From contig NZ_SDEB01000002.1 of assembly GCF_004522175.1 (NCBI RefSeq), forward strand, positions 186,001 to 250,000: 64,000 nucleotides of DNA. Direction: 5' to 3'. Of this stretch, positions 59,489 to 64,000 are shown one piece after another. This DNA is from Paracoccus ravus. Lineage in GTDB: Bacteria > Pseudomonadota > Alphaproteobacteria > Rhodobacterales > Rhodobacteraceae. The translations under genes and the position numbers were made by a program. Within the stretch, counting starts at the first letter, position 1. Every line of letters starts with the position of its first letter. The notes below the pieces were generated by a model. The model was not told where the DNA came from. It searched no databases and saw only the letters and a program-made list of their open reading frames with translations.

Positions 59489-60298
59489 ATGATGCTGCAC
59501 CAGAACCTGTCATCCGAATTGCCCCGCGCCCGCGGCACGCTCCGTGCCGAATTCGCGTTTTCACGCGGCGCGACCCGCGTCGCGCGGCTGCATCAGGCTG
59601 GCAGTGCGAAGGCCATGCTGCCGCCCGCGCCGGGCTGCGAGATGGTGATGCTGAACACGTCGGGCGGGCTGACGGGCGGCGACCGGATGGAGATTTCGGT
59701 CAATCTCGCCCTCGGCACCCGCCTGACCGCGACGACCCAGACGGCGGAGCGTGCCTATCGCTCGACCACCGGGCGGGCGCGGGTCACGGCGCGTTTCGAT
59801 GTGGCCGAGGGCGCGCATCTGGACCTTCTGCCACAGGAAACCATCCTTTTCGACCGCTCGGCCCTGCTGCGCGAGCAAGAGGTCGCGCTAGCGGGCGATG
59901 CCTCCTGCCTTTGGGTCGAGACCCTGATCCTTGGCCGCGCCGCAATGGGCGAGGTGGTCCGCACGCTCGACCTGACCGACCGCCGCCGCATCACCCGCAA
60001 CGGGCATCCGGTCTTTATCGAGAACCTGCGCCTCGACGATGCGGCGCTTGCAGGCGACAGCCCCGCGACGCTCGCCGGATGCCGCGCCTTTGCGACGCTG
60101 GTTCTGGTCGCCACCGATGCCGCCGACCGTCTGGCCCGCGCCCGCGAGGCCTTGGGCCCCGACGGCGCGGCCAGCGCCTTCGACGGCAAGCTGGTGGCGC
60201 GGATGATGGCCCGCGACGGCTGGCCCTTGCGGCAGGCATTGATGCGGCTGATCCGGGCGATCCGCCCCGGTCCCCTGCCCCGCGTCTGGCAAATTTGA
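59489..60298 (+). CDS. ureD: Urease accessory protein UreD
   Basis: 269 residues from the first ATG of ATGATG (59489). UreD binds apo-urease and, with UreF and UreG, guides nickel and carbonate into the active site. Recognised by LNTSGGLTGGDRMEI, TTQTAERAYRS and LPQETILFDRSAL. AAGAGG lies just before; the second ATG (59492) has better spacing. First gene of the urease operon. ureE, ureF and ureG are expected past the window's end. Confidence 0.93.
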   Translation: MMLHQNLSSELPRARGTLRAEFAFSRGATRVARLHQAGSAKAMLPPAPGCEMVMLNTSGGLTGGDRMEISVNLALGTRLTATTQTAERAYRSTTGRARVTARFDVAEGAHLDLLPQETILFDRSALLREQEVALAGDASCLWVETLILGRAAMGEVVRTLDLTDRRRITRNGHPVFIENLRLDDAALAGDSPATLAGCRAFATLVLVATDAADRLARAREALGPDGAASAFDGKLVARMMARDGWPLRQALMRLIRAIRPGPLPRVWQI

Positions 60299-60313
60299 AC
60301 CCATGAGGACAAG

Positions 60314-60616
60314 ATGAACCTGAGCCCCCGCGAAAAGGAAAAGCTGCTGGTCTCGGTCGCCGCGATGGTGGCCCGAGGGCGGCTGGCGCGCGGCGTCAAG
60401 CTGAACCATCCCGAAGCCATAGCCCTGATCACCGATTTCGTCGTCGAGGGCGCGCGCGACGGCCGCTCGGTCGCCGATCTGATGGAGGCCGGGGCCCTTG
60501 TCATCACCCGCGACGACTGCATGTCCGGCATCCCCGAGATGATCCATTCCGTGCAGGTCGAGGCGACTTTTCCCGACGGCACCAAGCTTGTCACCGTCCA
60601 TGATCCGATCCGCTGA
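60314..60616 (+). CDS. ureA: Urease gamma subunit
   Basis: 100 residues, exactly the family length. [31 protein letters not shown] and the end [14 protein letters not shown] are diagnostic. Small structural subunit of the (alpha-beta-gamma)3 cytoplasmic enzyme. It is separate from beta, so this is the three-subunit type. 15 nt after ureD. Confidence 0.97.
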   Translation: MNLSPREKEKLLVSVAAMVARGRLARGVKLNHPEAIALITDFVVEGARDGRSVADLMEAGALVITRDDCMSGIPEMIHSVQVEATFPDGTKLVTVHDPIR

Positions 60617-60625
60617 GAGGCCAAG

Positions 60626-61174
60626 ATGAAACGTATCCTTCCCTTCCTTCTGATGCCGACCGCAGCTTTCGCGCATGTCGGCGAGCATGGTCACGGCTCG
60701 GCCTTTGCCCAAGGCTGGACGCACCCGCTGGGCGGCACGGACCATATGCTGGCGATGGTCGCGGTGGGCCTTTGGGCCGCGACGGCGACGGATAAGCGCG
60801 GCATCTGGGCGCTGCCCTTGGCGTTCGTCACGTCGATGGTGCTGGGCGGCGTGACGGGTGCAGCCGGGATCGGCCTGCCTGCGGTCGAGCCGATGATCCT
60901 TGCCTCGTCGATCATCCTTGGCCTCGCGGTGGCGCTGACGATGCGCCCCTCGCTGGGCTTTGCCCTGCCGATCGTTGCGCTGTTCGGATTGTTCCACGGC
61001 CATGCCCATGGTGCCGAAGGCCCGGCGGCGGGGCTGGCACTCTATGCGGCGGGCTTCGTGCTGGCGACCTCGGCGCTGCATCTGGCGGGGATCGGTCTTG
61101 GCAGGCTGGGCGCAAGCCGGCTGCTGGGTGCAGCCACGGCGGCGGCAGGAGTCGCGCTGGCGGTGATGCCATGA
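60626..61174 (+). CDS. ureJ: HupE/UreJ nickel transporter
   Basis: 182 residues. Signal peptide ([16 protein letters not shown]) followed by HVGEHGHG and [14 protein letters not shown], the His-rich metal-entry motif of HupE/UreJ; a second His cluster [11 protein letters not shown] lies near residue 120. About six membrane helices. Supplies nickel for urease. Its stop overlaps the ureB start by 4 nt. Position between ureA and ureB is seen in other alphaproteobacterial urease operons. Confidence 0.9.
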   Translation: MKRILPFLLMPTAAFAHVGEHGHGSAFAQGWTHPLGGTDHMLAMVAVGLWAATATDKRGIWALPLAFVTSMVLGGVTGAAGIGLPAVEPMILASSIILGLAVALTMRPSLGFALPIVALFGLFHGHAHGAEGPAAGLALYAAGFVLATSALHLAGIGLGRLGASRLLGAATAAAGVALAVMP

Positions 61175-61479
61175 TCCCCGGAGAGGTCTTCCCCGCCGAG
61201 AGCGAGATCACCCTGAACGCGGGCATCGAGGCGATCACCCTGATGGTCGCCAATACCGGCGACCGTCCCGTTCAGGTCGGAAGCCACTATCATTTCGCCG
61301 AGACCAATCCCGGTCTCGATTTCGACCGCGATGCGGCGCGCGGCATGCGTCTGGACATCGCGGCGGGCACGGCGGTGCGCTTCGAGCCGGGCCAGAGGCG
61401 CGAGGTGCGGCTGATCCCGTTTTCAGGGGCGCGCGAAATCTGGGGTTTCAATCAGAAGGTCATGGGTCGGCTCGACTGA
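61171..61479 (+). CDS. ureB: Urease beta subunit
   Basis: 102 residues, normal length. [30 protein letters not shown] and [25 protein letters not shown] are the family signatures. Joins UreA and UreC in the enzyme core. Coupled to the upstream transporter gene. The next gene is not ureC but a cyclase-family gene 21 nt downstream. Confidence 0.97.
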   Translation: MIPGEVFPAESEITLNAGIEAITLMVANTGDRPVQVGSHYHFAETNPGLDFDRDAARGMRLDIAAGTAVRFEPGQRREVRLIPFSGAREIWGFNQKVMGRLD

Positions 61480-61500
61480 CCGCAATCGGAGGAGACGGGA

Positions 61501-62316
61501 ATGTGCAATGCCTGCGTGATCGAAAGCGTCAAGAACTCCATGCTGAGCCGCCGCAGCCTGTTCATGGGCGCTGCGGCCTCGGGTGCGGCGGCGATCGCCG
61601 CCAGCGCGATCAGCGCGCGCCCGGCGCTGGCCCAGTCCTCGGGCAAGGTCGTGGACCTGACCTATACGTTGGACGAGAAATTCCCAACCTTCGACGGCGT
61701 GCCGGGCATCGCCTATGAAGAGGCGGTGAATTTCGACAAGAGCGGCTACCAGCTGTGGAAGCTGACGATCTTCGAGCATTCCGGCACGCATATCGACGCG
61801 CCGCTGCATTTCTCGAAAGATGGCGCGTCGGTCGATCAGATCCCCGCCGAAAGCCTGATCTGCCCGCTTTGCGTCATCGACATCACGGCCAATGCGCGCG
61901 ACGACGCCAATGCGAGCCTCGAGGCCGCGGATGTCGAGGCCTGGATCACGGCCAATGGCGAGATCCCCAAGGGCGCCTGCGTCGCGATGAATTCGGGCTG
62001 GGGCACCAAGGTCGGCACGCCCGAGTTCCGCAACACACCCGATGGCAAATTCGCCTTCCCCGGCTTCGGCAAATCCGCGACCGACATGCTGGCCGAGATG
62101 GGCGTGGCGGCGATTGCCAGCGACAGCCTGTCGCTTGATCCCGGCAATTCGGCAGACTTCGCGGTTCATTACTCGTGGCTGCCCTCCGGCCGCTACGGCA
62201 TCGAGAACCTCGCCAATGTCGACCAGCTTCCCGCCAAGGGCGCGACGATCTTTGTCGGCGCGCCGAAACATGCCCGCGGCACCGGCGGCCCGGCCCGCAT
62301 TCTGGCGATGGTGTGA
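61501..62316 (+). CDS. Tat-exported cyclase-family hydrolase (isatin hydrolase/KynB-like)
   Basis: 271 residues, strong GGAGGAG before ATG 61501. N-terminal CNAC, then a Tat signal SRRSLFMGAAASG with cleavage near PALAQ (about 45). The catalytic domain (PF04199) has the manganese motif HSGTHIDAPLHF (His93, His97, Asp99, His103) and a later SDSLSLDPG. Relatives hydrolyse cyclic amides or N-formylkynurenine. It would act in the periplasm, while urease is cytoplasmic. Its stop overlaps the next start (TGATG). Its substrate is unknown. Confidence 0.82.
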   Translation: MCNACVIESVKNSMLSRRSLFMGAAASGAAAIAASAISARPALAQSSGKVVDLTYTLDEKFPTFDGVPGIAYEEAVNFDKSGYQLWKLTIFEHSGTHIDAPLHFSKDGASVDQIPAESLICPLCVIDITANARDDANASLEAADVEAWITANGEIPKGACVAMNSGWGTKVGTPEFRNTPDGKFAFPGFGKSATDMLAEMGVAAIASDSLSLDPGNSADFAVHYSWLPSGRYGIENLANVDQLPAKGATIFVGAPKHARGTGGPARILAMV

Positions 62317-62714
62317 TGGGAACGGTTCCGCTGCTTGCCGATGGCGACGCGCCGCCCGAAAGCCTCGCGGTCTTTGACGAGATCCGCGAGGCGCGGGGCA
62401 CCGATTACGTCAACAATTTCTGGCGCGCTCTGGCGCATGACCCGGCGCTTCTGCGCGCCACATGGGAACGCGCGGCCCATGTCATGGCCCCCGGCGCACT
62501 GCATCCGCTGGTCAAGGAGCTGATCTACATCGCGGTCTCGACCGCGAATGGCTGCGCCTATTGCGTCCATTCCCATACCGCGGCCGCCCGCGCCAAGGGC
62601 ATGACCCCCGACCAGCATGCCGAACTTCTGGCCGTGATCGCCATGGCCAGCCAAACCAATGCCTTGGCCACCGCCCTCGCCGTGCCGGTGGATGACCGTT
62701 TTCAGGAGAACTGA
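62316..62714 (+). CDS. AhpD-like carboxymuconolactone decarboxylase-family protein
   Basis: 132 residues. CAYCVHSH (Cys80, Cys83, His87) preceded by Glu68 gives the E-X11-CxxC-X3-H arrangement of AhpD-type peroxidase/redox proteins (PF02627). All-helical fold, no signal peptide, probably cytoplasmic and oligomeric. One-base overlap with the cyclase gene and one base before ureC. Role here unknown; it may reduce or decarboxylate a product of the cyclase step or protect urease from oxidants. Confidence 0.82.
   Translation: MGTVPLLADGDAPPESLAVFDEIREARGTDYVNNFWRALAHDPALLRATWERAAHVMAPGALHPLVKELIYIAVSTANGCAYCVHSHTAAARAKGMTPDQHAELLAVIAMASQTNALATALAVPVDDRFQEN

Positions 62715-64000
<1,286 letters not shown>

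Overview
The window looks like a piece of chromosome from a Paracoccus species or a very close relative (Alphaproteobacteria, Rhodobacteraceae). The DNA is GC-rich, with many antisense open frames typical of such genomes. The strongest taxonomic clue is the cytochrome c550 gene (12526..12987) followed by an aa3 oxidase subunit I gene (13160..14836). The oxidase reads almost like the Paracoccus denitrificans protein, with the same 558-residue length and numbering (His94, Asp124), and cycA next to ctaD is a known Paracoccus arrangement. Nothing resembling an insertion sequence, phage gene, CRISPR array or replication origin was seen. Most of the window is well-ordered housekeeping and transport DNA.

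Layout, left to right. 1-1460: end of a metallo-beta-lactamase-fold gene and an AEC permease. 1543-7277 (minus): a polyamine-type ABC operon with two tandem paralogous binding proteins. 7667-7753: tRNA-Leu(GAG) with its own terminator. 7831-11583: metH, divergent from lipB. 12526-15331: cycA, ctaD and a DUF2244 protein. 15332-22197: a sarcosine/dimethylglycine dehydrogenase-like flavoprotein, a 2-hydroxyacid dehydrogenase, two small envelope proteins and an M3 peptidase. 22232-24301 (minus): infC (ATA start codon), dut and a membrane-anchored MoeB/ThiF enzyme. 24553-28993: an unknown gene, then fabA-fabB-fabI and an alpha/beta hydrolase. 29012-31241 (minus): an SGNH-like protein and a DUF475/TerC-type membrane protein.

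31413-37779: a complete tricarboxylate transport locus, with a TctDE two-component system divergent from an extra binding protein and tctCBA. 37876-39408: a very small DUF1127-like gene, a stretch of nearly 600 bases without a gene, and aqpZ. 39426-43365: glmU-glmS (hexosamine synthesis) and a phosphoglycolate phosphatase. 43404-44127: bfd and bfr, overlapping. 44251-48632: queA, an MFS permease, a DUF924 protein and lpdA. 48686-48757: a 36-bp tandem repeat. 48791-57149: a dipeptide/oligopeptide ABC system split over two divergent units, one of which also carries a flavin oxidase and an M20 amidohydrolase. 57146-59293 (minus): purA, DUF2842 and thiamine diphosphokinase. 59489-64000: a urease operon (ureD, ureA, hupE, ureB, ureC, the last cut by the window edge) that carries two unexpected genes between ureB and ureC.

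Points most worth a second look: the Tat-exported cyclase-family hydrolase plus AhpD-like protein inside the urease operon; the ATA start of infC with its promoter; the peptide ABC/M20/flavin-oxidase locus; the extra binding protein in the tct locus; perfect stem-loops after three ABC binding-protein genes; a terminator-like hairpin inside the first codons of the DUF2244 gene; paired TGAA-N-TTCA boxes upstream of metH; and an unrecognised conserved-looking gene at 24553. All functions are inferred from reading the sequence; no database search was run.
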